From contig NZ_PCNZ01000002.1 of NCBI RefSeq assembly GCF_002975175.1, positions 106,230 to 170,229 of the forward strand: DNA of 64,000 nucleotides, read 5' to 3'. Positions 28,986 through 39,498 of this stretch are shown in pieces. Made by a program: the position numbers and the translations under genes. This DNA comes from Bacillus sp. MYb209 (GTDB lineage: Bacteria > Bacillota > Bacilli > Bacillales > Bacillaceae_G). Positions within the stretch are counted from its first letter, which is position 1; the number at the start of each line of letters is the position of its first letter. The notes under the pieces are model-generated. The model was not told where the DNA came from. It saw only the letters and a list, made by a program, of their open reading frames with translations, and did not search any database.

Positions 28986-30272
28986 TTACCCTTTATTCTT
29001 CGTTTTATGCGAACTTTGTAATCTTTCATAAACAGTAGAAAGTGCTTGTTCAAATTTTCCTGTCGTTTTCGGTTTATAATATTGCTTGTTTTTAATTTTA
29101 TCAGGTAAGTATTGTTGTTGTACCCACCCGTTTGGATGATCGTGTGGATATAAGTATCCGATGCCTCTTCCTAACGATTCGGCTCCTTTATAGTGACTAT
29201 CTTTTAAATGACTTGGAATATCGCCTGTTTGACCATTACGTAAATCGTGTAGTGCGGCATCGAGTGCTTTATAGGCCGAATTTGATTTCGGTGATAGACA
29301 AAGTTCAATAACAGCATTTGCAAGTGGTATGCGTGCCTCTGGGAAGCCGACTCGTTCAGCTGATTCAATTGCTGCAAGTGTACGTTGTCCAGCTTGTGGG
29401 CTAGCAAGTCCGATATCTTCATATGCCATAATAAGCAGACGTCTACCGATGCTTTGTAAGTCACCTGCTTCAATAAGACGTGCTAAATAATGAAGTGCGG
29501 CGTTCACATCACTTCCACGTACTGATTTTTGAAAAGCAGATAAAACGTCATAGTGAGCATCGCCACCTTTGTCGTGAACGAAACTCTTTTTCTGTAAACA
29601 TTCTTCAGCAATTTCAAGTGTAATTTCCGCGGCTTTGTCGTCAGTTGTAAAGCTAGATAAAACAGCTAGTTCAAGTGCATTATAAGCTGAGCGCATATCA
29701 CCGCCTGATGCATTTGCAAAGTGATGTAATGCTTCAGCCGTAACAGTTACATCATATTCCCCAAGCCCTTTTTCTTTATCTTCAAGCGCTCGTTTTAAGC
29801 CAATTAAAATATCATCTTCTGTTAATGCGTGTAATTCGAAGATTTGACAACGACTTCGAATAGCAGAATTAATAGCATGGAATGGATTGCTTGTCGTTGC
29901 ACCAATTAAAGTAAGAAGTCCGCTTTCTAAATGGGGTAATAGAAAGTCTTGCTTCGCTTTATCTAGCCTATGAACTTCATCCAAAATTAAAACGAGGTGT
30001 CGATGCATCTTCGCTTCTTGTACGACAACTTCCATATCTTTTTTATTATGAGTAACAGCGTTTAAGAGGCGAAACGGGGTTCCAGTACTTCCTGCAATTG
30101 CGCTAGCGATTGATGTTTTTCCTGTGCCTGGAGGACCATACAAAATCATTGATTGAAAATGATTTGCTTGGACCATTCGCCATAAAATCTTGCCTTCACC
30201 AACTAAATGCTGTTGTCCGATAATTTCTTGAATATTTGTAGGGCGCATTCGATGTGCGAGTGGTTGTTTCAT
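28986..30272 (-). CDS. rarA: Replication-associated recombination protein A (RarA/MgsA AAA+ ATPase)
   Basis: A 428-residue clamp-loader-like AAA+ protein. Walker A GPPGTGKT is at residues 46-53, Walker B LVLILDEVHRLDKAKQDFLL follows, then sensor 1 LIGATTSNPFHAINSAIRSR with arginine finger, and the MgsA C-terminal tetramerisation domain (YKGAESLGRGIGYLYPHDHP). It acts at stalled forks. The start is ATG 30272 behind GGGAGAGGG; the longer form from 30302 includes the RBS. It is the first gene of a unit with rsfA. Confidence 0.95.
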   Translation of the reverse strand: MKQPLAHRMRPTNIQEIIGQQHLVGEGKILWRMVQANHFQSMILYGPPGTGKTSIASAIAGSTGTPFRLLNAVTHNKKDMEVVVQEAKMHRHLVLILDEVHRLDKAKQDFLLPHLESGLLTLIGATTSNPFHAINSAIRSRCQIFELHALTEDDILIGLKRALEDKEKGLGEYDVTVTAEALHHFANASGGDMRSAYNALELAVLSSFTTDDKAAEITLEIAEECLQKKSFVHDKGGDAHYDVLSAFQKSVRGSDVNAALHYLARLIEAGDLQSIGRRLLIMAYEDIGLASPQAGQRTLAAIESAERVGFPEARIPLANAVIELCLSPKSNSAYKALDAALHDLRNGQTGDIPSHLKDSHYKGAESLGRGIGYLYPHDHPNGWVQQQYLPDKIKNKQYYKPKTTGKFEQALSTVYERLQSSHKTKNKG

Positions 30273-30356
30273 TTGACCCTCTCCCTTAATGTATAATCTC
30301 ATTCTATCGTATCATTTTTTTTGATGAAATTTGAAATAGGATGCTGTTTTGTGGGA

Positions 30357-30393
30357 AAAATGAATATGAATATTTTCATTTTTCTTTCAATTG
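30357..30393. terminator. Hairpin between divergent rarA and cymR
   Basis: GAAAAATGAATAT and ATATTTTCATTTTTC form a stem with two unpaired bases, followed by TTTC. As rarA and cymR diverge, it may be an operator or RNA leader of rarA rather than a terminator. Confidence 0.35.
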
Positions 30394-30435
30394 TAATAAT
30401 TTCCGAGTTTTTCAATGTGATTTTATGTTATCATT

Positions 30436-30464
30436 TTGATACACAAGTTGAAATTTCTTATAAT
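30436..30464 (+). promoter_or_regulatory. SigA promoter of cymR operon
   Basis: TTGATA at 30436-30441, a 17-base spacer, TATAAT at 30459-30464, about 100 bases before the cymR start. Confidence 0.7.
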
Positions 30465-30562
30465 ACTATATTATGCTATAATTTCATAGGATTTTAAATT
30501 GTGTTCTTTTATAAATAAGATATAACCAATAGAAGTGAAAATTTGAAATGAGGTGCAAATAG

Positions 30563-30979
30563 ATGAAGATTTCAACGAAAGGCCGCTACGGCTTAACAAT
30601 TATGATCGACCTTGCAAAAAAATTTGGTGAAGGCCCAATTTCATTAAAATCAATTGCGCAGGCACATGACCTATCTGAGCATTATTTAGAGCAATTAATT
30701 TCACCACTTCGTAACGCTCGTCTTGTAAAGAGTACGCGTGGTGCATATGGCGGATATGTATTATCTGATCAGCCAGTCAACATTACAGCTGGAGATGTAA
30801 TCCGTGTACTAGAGGGTCCAATTAGTGTTGTAGAAATGATAGAAGAAGAAGAACCAGCACAACGCCAATTATGGATGCGTGTTCGTGATGCGGTGCAAGA
30901 AGTATTAGATAGTACAACTTTAGAAGATTTAGTACGTTATGAGGAAGAAAATCACGGGGGCTATATGTTTTACATTTAA
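30563..30979 (+). CDS. cymR: Rrf2-family cysteine metabolism repressor CymR
   Basis: A 138-residue Rrf2 regulator: winged HTH (MKISTKGRYGLTIMIDLA, ISLKSIAQAHDLSEHYLEQL, STRGAYGGYVL). There is no cysteine anywhere, so it cannot hold the Fe-S cluster of IscR-type relatives; this agrees with CymR, which works in complex with CysK (OAS-sensing). The next gene is a cysteine desulfurase, as in B. subtilis. CymR probably controls mccAB and related genes at 52-55 kb. Confidence 0.92.
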   Translation: MKISTKGRYGLTIMIDLAKKFGEGPISLKSIAQAHDLSEHYLEQLISPLRNARLVKSTRGAYGGYVLSDQPVNITAGDVIRVLEGPISVVEMIEEEEPAQRQLWMRVRDAVQEVLDSTTLEDLVRYEEENHGGYMFYI

Positions 30980-31014
30980 TTCCTTGTGAAACGATTTGGA
31001 AAGAAGGAGATTTA

Positions 31015-33292
<2,278 letters not shown>

Positions 33293-33295
33293 CAC

Positions 33296-33334
33296 GAGAA
33301 GCCTCTGCCGATTAGCGGTTAGAGGTTTCTTTTA
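33296..33334 (+). terminator. Terminator after mnmA
   Basis: GAGAAGCCTCTGCCG and GCGGTTAGAGGTTTCTTTT form an imperfect stem followed by Ts. Confidence 0.8.
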
Positions 33335-33402
33335 CATAAAGAAAATTTTCGTTCGCTTGGAAAATACATTCTTTGTTATAATTTGTTGTAGAGGTGAAGG
33401 AT

Positions 33403-34062
33403 ATGTCAAACAAACTTGAAACAGGTATTAAATATATGCAAGAAGGAAACTGGGAAGAAGCAGCTAAAAATTTCACAGAAGCAATCGAAGAAAATCCGAA
33501 AGAAGCGCTTGGATACATTAACTTTGCGAATTTATTAGATGTATTAGGTGATAGTGAGCGAGCAATTTTATTTTATAAACGTGCAGTAGAATTAGATGAT
33601 AAATCTGCGGCTGCTTATTATGGTTTAGGAAACGTATATTACGGTCAAGAGCAATTTGCAGAGGCGAAGGCTGTATTTGAACAAGCGATGCAAGCGGGAT
33701 TACAATCAGCTGACGTAACATTTATGTTAGGTATCACACATGTGCAACTTGGAAATGATCGTCTTGCACTTCCATTTTTACAAAGAGCGACGGAATTAGA
33801 TGAAGACGATGTAGAAGCTGTTTTCCAATGCGGACTTTGCTTCGCACGACTAGAACATATTCAAGAGGCAAAACCTTATTTTGAAAAGGTATTAGAAATG
33901 GATGAAGAGCATGCAGATGCGTATTATAATTTAGGTGTTGCGTACGTATTCGAGGAAAATAACGAGAAAGCTCTTACTTTATTTAAGAAAGCGACTGAAA
34001 TAAGTCCAGACCACTTTTTAGCTGGTAATGGTGTTCGTTTATTAGAGCAAGAAGCTGAATAA
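33403..34062 (+). CDS. yrrB: Tetratricopeptide repeat protein YrrB
   Basis: A 219-residue protein built of about six TPR units (WEEAAKNFTEAIEENPKEAL, AILFYKRAVELDDKSAAAYY, AKPYFEKVLEMDEEHADAYY, and so on) with no signal or other domain. It is a soluble scaffold. B. subtilis YrrB occupies the same place between mnmA and recD2, and the sulfur-tRNA context has suggested an accessory role, unproven. The start is ATG 33403 behind GAGGTGAAGG. Confidence 0.88.
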   Translation: MSNKLETGIKYMQEGNWEEAAKNFTEAIEENPKEALGYINFANLLDVLGDSERAILFYKRAVELDDKSAAAYYGLGNVYYGQEQFAEAKAVFEQAMQAGLQSADVTFMLGITHVQLGNDRLALPFLQRATELDEDDVEAVFQCGLCFARLEHIQEAKPYFEKVLEMDEEHADAYYNLGVAYVFEENNEKALTLFKKATEISPDHFLAGNGVRLLEQEAE

Positions 34063-34077
34063 AGTGAAATTATAGTT

Positions 34078-34146
34078 TAATGCGCAGTTACCCCTCATCT
34101 AAAGAGTATGAAAGAGGTGGGGGATGTACTGCTCATTAAAGTGAAA
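34078..34146. repeat. Diverged hairpin related to the bcr1-like repeat
   Basis: TTTAATGCGCAGT...CCCCTC and GAGGTGGGG...ACTGCTCATTAAA form a long imperfect stem with the same layout as the right half of the 38764-38907 repeat (GCAGT / CCCAC / GTGGG / ACTGC). It fills most of the gap before recD2. Confidence 0.4.
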
Positions 34147-34169
34147 AGAACTCGGAAAGGAGAGGAAAT

Positions 34170-36506
34170 ATGGGAAATCAACATGCAATGGATTTGTTTG
34201 AGGAAGAAAAAAAATTTATAAAAGCGCAAGTTCTTCATACCATTTTCCACAACGAAGAAAACCTCTATTCCGTTGTCAGTATGAAAGTCATTGAAACGAA
34301 TGAAACATACGACGAAAAAAAAGTAATGATAAACGGCCATTTTCCCCGTATGCATGAAGATGAAGTGTTTACATTAACAGGTCATTTTAAAGACCACCCA
34401 AAGTATGGGAAACAATATTTAGTGGAAACGTTTAAAAAAGAATTACCACAAACAAAAGCAGGTATGGTGCAATATTTAGCGAGCGATTTATTTAAAGGGA
34501 TTGGAAAGCGTACAGCCGAAAAAATCGTTGATCATCTCGGTGAGCATGCGATTTCTAAAATTATGGATGATCCCGATGCGTTAAATGGTGTTGTAAACAA
34601 GCAAAAAGCGCAGGAAATATATGAGACGATTATTGAGCATCAAGGGCTAGAGAAAGTGATGAGTTTTTTAAATGGCTACGGTTTTGGAACAAAACTTTCT
34701 ATTAAAATTTATCAGCAATATAAAGAGATGACATTAGAAGTGATTCGTAATAATCCATATAAGCTTATTGAAGAAGTGGACGGAATTGGATTTGGAAGAG
34801 CAGATGATATAGGGCGTGCAATAGGAATAACGGGCAATCACGACGACCGTGTACGTGCGGGATGTTTTTATACATTAGAGAACGTTTCATTACAATTGGG
34901 TCACGTGTATATGGAAAAAGGACAACTTGTGAGAGAAACAATGTCACTTTTAAATAATCAAGAAGGCAGAGTGACTGAGGAAGATATTGTAGGCTGCGTT
35001 GAAATGATGCAAGGTGAAGGGAAAGTCATTATAGAAGAAGAGCGAGTGTATTTAGCTTCTTTATTCTATTCTGAGAAAGGCGTTGTAAAGTCAATTCGTC
35101 GTCTTATGAATCAAGAAGAAACTCCTTCATTCCCTGAAGCGGAAGTGTTAAAGACATTAGGGGAAATTGAAGAACAGTTGAAAGTGCAGTATGCGCCGCT
35201 TCAGCAAGAAGCAGTTCGAACTGCACTTCATAAGCCGATGATGTTATTAACAGGTGGACCAGGAACGGGGAAAACAACAGTTATTAAAGGGATTGTTGAA
35301 ATGTATGCATCACTTCACGGAGTATCATTAAATCCAAATGAATATAGTGATGATAATCCATTTCCGATTTTATTAACGGCTCCAACTGGAAGAGCAGCGA
35401 AGCGAATGAGTGAATCGACGGGGCTTCCGGCGTGCACAATTCATCGTCTGCTCGGTTGGACGCCAGAAGGGTCTTTTCAGCGTAATGAAACCGATCCAGT
35501 ACAAGGAAAGTTACTCATTATTGATGAGTTTTCAATGGTTGACATTTGGCTTGCAAATCAGCTATTCAAGTCACTTCCGACAAATATTCAAGTTATCGTT
35601 GTAGGTGATGAAGATCAGTTGCCATCTGTAGGACCTGGACAAGTGTTAAAAGACTTATTGAATGCAGGCGCGGTTCCAACGGTCAAGCTTACAGAAATTT
35701 ATCGTCAAGCGGAAGGGTCATCTGTTATTCAACTTGCCCATGCGATAAAAGATGGTGCGCTTCCGCCAGATTTAGCCGAAAATAAAAAGGATCGTTCCTT
35801 TATTTCTTGTACAGGAGCTCAAATTGTTGAAGTTGTAAAAAAAGTATGTGAAAATGCCAAGACAAAAGGATTTAGTGCAAGAGATGTACAAGTATTAGCG
35901 CCGATGTACCGTGGGCCTGCCGGTATTAATGTGCTGAATGAAGCATTGCAAGAAGTGTTTAATCCGAAAAAAGAAAAGAGTAAAGAAATTGCTTACGGTG
36001 ATGTTGTATACCGCAGAGGTGATAAAGTACTGCAACTCGTTAATCAGCCAGAGAGCCAAGTGTTTAATGGTGATATCGGAGAAATCGTTTCGGTGTTTTA
36101 TGCGAAAGAAAACGTTGAGCAACAAGATATGATTATCGTTTCATTTGATGGGATTGAAGTAACGTATACAAAGCCAGATTTAAATCAAATTACACATGCA
36201 TATTGCTGTTCGATTCATAAATCACAAGGTAGTGAATTTTCGATTGTTATTATGCCGATTGTAAAGAGCTACTACCGTATGTTACGTCGTAATTTAATTT
36301 ACACGGGTATTACAAGGAGTAAGAAATTCCTTATTATTTGCGGGGAGGAAGCAGCTTTTCAATCCGGTGTAAATCGCCTTGATGATGCAATGCGTCAAAC
36401 GACTTTAGCTGGTCGATTGCAAGAATCACAAGGAGAAGTGCAGATGGTGACGGTTAATGGTGAAGAAATGGACGTGGAAAACATTTCACCGTATGATTTC
36501 ATGTAA
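34170..36506 (+). CDS. recD2: SF1B DNA helicase RecD2 (YrrC)
   Basis: A 778-residue RecD-like helicase of the RecBC-independent type. An N-terminal OB/HhH region (LFKGIGKRTAEKIVDHLG) is followed by Walker A GGPGTGKTT near residue 362, motif II LLIIDEFSMVDIW, GDEDQLPSVGPGQ, and C-terminal HKSQGSEFSIVIMP with ITRSKKFLIICG. It unwinds 5'-3' and acts in fork repair in Bacillus. The RBS GGAGAGG precedes ATG 34170. Confidence 0.95.
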   Translation: MGNQHAMDLFEEEKKFIKAQVLHTIFHNEENLYSVVSMKVIETNETYDEKKVMINGHFPRMHEDEVFTLTGHFKDHPKYGKQYLVETFKKELPQTKAGMVQYLASDLFKGIGKRTAEKIVDHLGEHAISKIMDDPDALNGVVNKQKAQEIYETIIEHQGLEKVMSFLNGYGFGTKLSIKIYQQYKEMTLEVIRNNPYKLIEEVDGIGFGRADDIGRAIGITGNHDDRVRAGCFYTLENVSLQLGHVYMEKGQLVRETMSLLNNQEGRVTEEDIVGCVEMMQGEGKVIIEEERVYLASLFYSEKGVVKSIRRLMNQEETPSFPEAEVLKTLGEIEEQLKVQYAPLQQEAVRTALHKPMMLLTGGPGTGKTTVIKGIVEMYASLHGVSLNPNEYSDDNPFPILLTAPTGRAAKRMSESTGLPACTIHRLLGWTPEGSFQRNETDPVQGKLLIIDEFSMVDIWLANQLFKSLPTNIQVIVVGDEDQLPSVGPGQVLKDLLNAGAVPTVKLTEIYRQAEGSSVIQLAHAIKDGALPPDLAENKKDRSFISCTGAQIVEVVKKVCENAKTKGFSARDVQVLAPMYRGPAGINVLNEALQEVFNPKKEKSKEIAYGDVVYRRGDKVLQLVNQPESQVFNGDIGEIVSVFYAKENVEQQDMIIVSFDGIEVTYTKPDLNQITHAYCCSIHKSQGSEFSIVIMPIVKSYYRMLRRNLIYTGITRSKKFLIICGEEAAFQSGVNRLDDAMRQTTLAGRLQESQGEVQMVTVNGEEMDVENISPYDFM

Positions 36507-36633
36507 CAAGGTGAAATTATATAGTGAAACTTTCAAACGTATAACGTTGAAAGGCTCTAGCGATGTATAAATGAATGCAGTTTGGACATAATGGCGAATA
36601 GAATCTGGGAGACTGTAAGGAGATGAAAGCCAT

Positions 36634-36822
36634 ATGTTCAGTTGTCCAAATTGCAAAGGGAAAGACATCGGAAAAATAGGTGTCAACCAATTTTATTGCT
36701 GGAATTGTTATATCGAATTATCGGTTTCAAAGGGGAAAATCCATACACATCAAGTAGAGGAAGATGGTTCATTAAGCTCTCTTGATGATTTATTTGATGA
36801 TAATGAAAGAACGATCGGATAA
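36634..36822 (+). CDS. Small zinc-ribbon protein
   Basis: A 62-residue protein with two CxxC knuckles, CPNC at residues 4-7 and CWNC at 22-25, then a polar tail ending SLSSLDDLFDDNERTIG. It reads as a one-zinc ribbon with an acidic C-terminus. The function is unknown. The RBS AAGGAGATG lies upstream of ATG 36634. Confidence 0.75.
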   Translation: MFSCPNCKGKDIGKIGVNQFYCWNCYIELSVSKGKIHTHQVEEDGSLSSLDDLFDDNERTIG

Positions 36823-36840
36823 CGAAAAGGGGGATTTACT

Positions 36841-36969
36841 TTGAATCTACGCAATTCATTAATCGCATTAGGTGTTGGAGCTGCAGCATATCAATATGCT
36901 CGCAAACAAGATGTATTCTCAAAACGCAATGTGAAAAAAGCACGTAAGATGATTAAGTCTTATTTATAA
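36841..36969 (+). CDS. YrzQ-like (DUF3918) small protein
   Basis: A 42-residue protein, MNLRNSLIALGVGAAAYQYA then a basic half (RKQDVFSKRNVKKARKMIKS). One short hydrophobic helix is followed by a Lys/Arg-rich tail, as in YrzQ/DUF3918. The start is TTG 36841 behind AAAGGGGGA. Confidence 0.75.
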   Translation: MNLRNSLIALGVGAAAYQYARKQDVFSKRNVKKARKMIKSYL

Positions 36970-36974
36970 GGCGG

Positions 36975-37007
36975 AAAAAACTCCCTTCATGGTAAGGGAG
37001 TTTTTTT
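36975..37007. terminator. Bidirectional terminator
   Basis: AAAAAACTCCCTT and AAGGGAGTTTTTTT. It serves the yrzQ-like gene on plus and the 70-residue membrane protein gene on minus. Confidence 0.88.
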
Positions 37008-37218
37008 ATGCGCTTGTATGCAAATATAAAAGTCCGATTTCAGAGAAGAGATAAGATAAACCGTAACATCCAACGCCAAGCATTCCATAATGCCATAAGT
37101 GCTTCGCTCTTTCTTTTCGTGAGGAACGAATAAAGAAGCCTTTCCAAATACCAAACCCGATACAAAGCCATTCAAGAAGCATAAAAAGTGCGGATAATGC
37201 AAGCATAAATAAGACCAT
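37006..37218 (-). CDS. Hypothetical small membrane protein
   Basis: A 70-residue protein with two hydrophobic segments (LFMLALSALFMLLEWLCIGF and MLGVGCYGLSYLFSEIGLLY) and a basic loop RSSRKERAKH. ATG 37218 has GGAGGG about seven bases upstream, better than the overlapping frame starting at 37202. The family is not recognised. Confidence 0.65.
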   Translation of the reverse strand: MVLFMLALSALFMLLEWLCIGFGIWKGFFIRSSRKERAKHLWHYGMLGVGCYGLSYLFSEIGLLYLHTSA

Positions 37219-37394
37219 TATGAGCCCTCCAGATTATATTTTGACATTTTGTATTTTCAGGGGTGGTTGTCCTTATTATGTTAAATATATGTACGTCTTT
37301 AAAAAACAGTATGGTCTGTATAAAAAGATTTTAAAACTTTTGCACATAACCTAACCTATTTATTTTCAAAATAAAGGTGGAGGAGGTTTTTCGT

Positions 37395-38462
37395 GTGAAG
37401 AATCTTAAAATCATTTGGATATATCGTTTAGGGTTATTGTTACTCGTTTTTCTTTGTTTGCTTGTCTTTTTAAAAATTAAGCCACTATGGGCACCGATTA
37501 TTTTTGTATTTAAAGTGGCGATCACACCGTTTCTTATTGCTTGTTTTATTGCTTATTTATTGCACCCTTTAATTGAAAAAATTCATAAGGAAGGAATGCC
37601 ACGCACACTTGCTATTTTGCTCATTTATATTCTTTTCTTTGGCGGAATTGGCTATGGAATTTATAAAGGAACGCCAGTTGTTATTAAACAGTTACAAGAA
37701 ATTAATGAACAATTTCCGCAGTTTACAAAAATGTACGATTCTTGGATGGATGGAGTTACAGAACAAACAGCGAATTTCCCATCATTTATTCATGAAAAGG
37801 TAAAGCAAATTTTCGTTGGTGTAGAAATGAAGATACAAACGCTTTTAAATAAAGTTATGAGCACAGCCCGTGGTGTACTGGATTCATTGCTCATTATTTT
37901 CTTAATTCCGTTCATTGTATTTTACATATTAAAAGATTACGGTGAGTTTTATCATGTTTTTTGGAAACTAGTTCCGAGTAAGTGGCGTAGTACGGGTCAA
38001 ATGCTTGCGAAAGAAATTGATAAGTCACTCGGAAGTTATATTCGAGGACAGTTATTTGTTTGCTTAGTATTAGGGGGGGTATCTGTTCTTTCTTTTTGGT
38101 TTATCGGTATGAAATATCCGTTATTACTCGGCATTATTATTGGGGTAACGGATATAATCCCGTACTTTGGTCCTATTTTAGGGGCGATTCCGACGTTGAT
38201 GATTGCGGCAACGGTATCAACGAGTTTACTCATTAAGGCGGGGATTACGATTGTTATTTTACAATTTTTGGAAAGTAACATTTTATCGCCTTACATCGTT
38301 GGTAAGTCGCTTCGTATGCATCCCGTTATTATTATGCTTGCATTACTAGTTGGAGGAGAGATAGCCGGGATTGTAGGATTGCTAATATCGGTTCCAATTT
38401 TAGCAGTTATTCGTACAGTGGTCGTTCATGTGAGGCCTCTTTGGAAAAGAGAAGATATTTAA
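37395..38462 (+). CDS. yrrI: AI-2E family transporter (YrrI)
   Basis: A 355-residue UPF0118/AI-2E permease-like protein with about seven to eight hydrophobic helices, conserved FLIACFIAYLLHPLIEKI at the N-terminus, and IIGVTDIIPYFGPILGAIP and LLVGGEIAGIVGLLISVPIL at the C-terminus. Family members include a Na/H antiporter and putative AI-2 exporters; the substrate here is unknown. GTG 37395 lies eight bases after GGAGG; the GTG at 37377 precedes that RBS. Confidence 0.85.
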   Translation: MKNLKIIWIYRLGLLLLVFLCLLVFLKIKPLWAPIIFVFKVAITPFLIACFIAYLLHPLIEKIHKEGMPRTLAILLIYILFFGGIGYGIYKGTPVVIKQLQEINEQFPQFTKMYDSWMDGVTEQTANFPSFIHEKVKQIFVGVEMKIQTLLNKVMSTARGVLDSLLIIFLIPFIVFYILKDYGEFYHVFWKLVPSKWRSTGQMLAKEIDKSLGSYIRGQLFVCLVLGGVSVLSFWFIGMKYPLLLGIIIGVTDIIPYFGPILGAIPTLMIAATVSTSLLIKAGITIVILQFLESNILSPYIVGKSLRMHPVIIMLALLVGGEIAGIVGLLISVPILAVIRTVVVHVRPLWKREDI

Positions 38463-38467
38463 TGTGA

Positions 38468-38496
38468 AAGCCCTCTATCTATAGAGATAGAGGGCT
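38468..38496. terminator. Hairpin between convergent genes
   Basis: AGCCCTCTATCT and AGATAGAGGGCT make a strong stem with little T-tract on either side. It lies between yrrI and the convergent PH-domain pseudogene. Confidence 0.6.
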
Positions 38497-38506
38497 AATA
38501 ATATGG

Positions 38507-39000
38507 TTATTTAGAGAGTTGTTCTTTTATTTGCTGAACAATCCCGCTCACATCATTTGTTTGAATATGTTTTATTCTTTTCCATTCAGTATCATACATA
38601 AATACAATTTGATTACTGAAAAGACGCTTCTGTTCTTTTAGATTAGAAATTTTTGCGAAAGAGTACTCTTCAAATATTAGATTCTTGCTAACATCTGGTC
38701 CATAAAAGAAGAGCCTTTTGTTTGTTAAGATTAACAGTCCTGGTCTTGAGACGGGATGATAAAGTGAAACTTTAATCAGTGGGGAGGGCCATCCCCCACT
38801 GATTATTAGTTGAACCAATCGGGCTTTTACGAGCAGTTGATCTCCCACCTAACTTCCTCGTATTGACTGGATTTTGAGGTGGGAGTCTTACTGCTCGTTA
38901 ATGCGGGATATATAAATATATCTAATGAACATGCTGCGTAAAACAATATAGTTTCGTCAGCCGTTAATATGTTTTTAGTTTTATTTAATAAGGTTGTCAT
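38507..39000 (-). pseudogene. PH-domain-like protein gene split by a bcr1-like insertion
   Basis: The minus strand from ATG 39000 (RBS AAAGGAG) reads MTTLLNKTKNILTADETILF and on to SLDIFIY. At 38912 it enters the repeat and stops in its end after RINEQ. The frame resumes past the repeat at about 38758 with HPVSRPGLLILTNKRLFFYG, continuing to EQLSK at 38507. Removing the repeat plus one target copy joins the parts in frame as SLDIFIYHPVSRPG, a bacterial PH (YokE-like) domain of about 125 residues. An ATG inside the repeat (38848) could express the C-terminal 113-codon piece, but this is not a natural start. Confidence 0.8.
38759..38912. repeat. Complete bcr1-like element (144 bp) with 5-bp target duplication
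   Basis: The element spans 38764-38907. It starts GTGAAACTTTAATCAGTGGG, forms a hairpin with CCCCCACTGATTATTAG, then a second hairpin (GAGCAGTTGATCTCCCACC with GGTGGGAGTCTTACTGCTC), and ends TTAATGCGGG. It is flanked by ATAAA (38759-38763) and ATATA (38908-38912). It matches my memory of bcr1, a B. cereus-group-specific mobile-like repeat of about 155 bp; the name is not confirmed by search. Confidence 0.75.
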
Positions 39001-39193
39001 TGTAATCGCTCCTTTATTATTAATAATTTAATTATGATAAAAAATGTAATATTCAGAAATTTTTATAAAGTGTTTTTTATGAGGAGATTCCTATTTAGTA
39101 ATAAACGCATAATATATTGAAAGGCTGTTAAGAATGAATAGTAGAATAACTATGATTAATAAGTAATTGATACAATATAAATGATTATCTACA

Positions 39194-39223
39194 TTGACAA
39201 ACTTAAGAGAATTCTATTATATT
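39194..39223 (+). promoter_or_regulatory. SigA promoter of alaS
   Basis: TTGACA at 39194-39199, an 18-base spacer, TATATT at 39218-39223. The 39001-39190 stretch upstream is AT-rich with no gene seen. Confidence 0.65.
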
Positions 39224-39229
39224 TAGTCA

Positions 39230-39478
39230 TATAATACATTAAATCAATGACGGAACAAGTATGTTACAGTCCATTTATAGAGAGAAGCTTCCACCTGGCT
39301 GAAAGAAGCTTTAAATGAAGGGTAACAGAAAGCTAATCCTGAGAGCAGCTAATCACTGCCGTCTTGCCACGTTACGGCACCATGAGGTGATGAATTGATT
39401 GTTATAATAATCAATTCATAATTAGGGTGGTATCGCGAGTTAACTCTCGTCCCTTTTATTAGGGGCGGGAGTTTTTTA
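39230..39478 (+). promoter_or_regulatory. T-box riboswitch leader of alaS
   Basis: T-box AGGGTGGTATCGCGAG at 39424-39439 and terminator AACTCTCGTCCCTTTT...AGGGGCGGGAGTTTTTT. Stem I pairs GTTAC (about 39262) with GTAAC (39322-39326). AGTA precedes it, and the specifier strand GAAAGCTA contains GCT (Ala) at 39332-39334 followed by the usual purine. Uncharged tRNA-Ala would allow alaS read-through. Confidence 0.93.
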
Positions 39479-39498
39479 TATTTAAGGAGGAAAATACA

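Noticed and set aside
28948-29053. Longer RsfA start at 29053
   Set aside because: It would overlap the end of rarA, adds a basic stretch unlike the family and lacks an RBS; ATG 28948 has GGAGG at good distance.
30357-30393. Simple terminator
   Set aside because: The flanking genes diverge, so a terminator has no gene to end here; kept only as a hairpin with low confidence.
36987-37202. 71-codon minus-strand ORF
   Set aside because: It overlaps, in another frame, the better supported ORF 37006-37218, which has GGAGGG before its ATG and a membrane-protein pattern.
38507-38848. Independent 113-codon gene starting at 38848
   Set aside because: The start lies inside the inserted repeat; the coding part belongs to the interrupted PH-domain gene.
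39060-39110. 13-codon ORF (MRRFLFSNKRIIY) upstream of the alaS promoter
   Set aside because: Upstream of the promoter, no RBS and no conserved feature.
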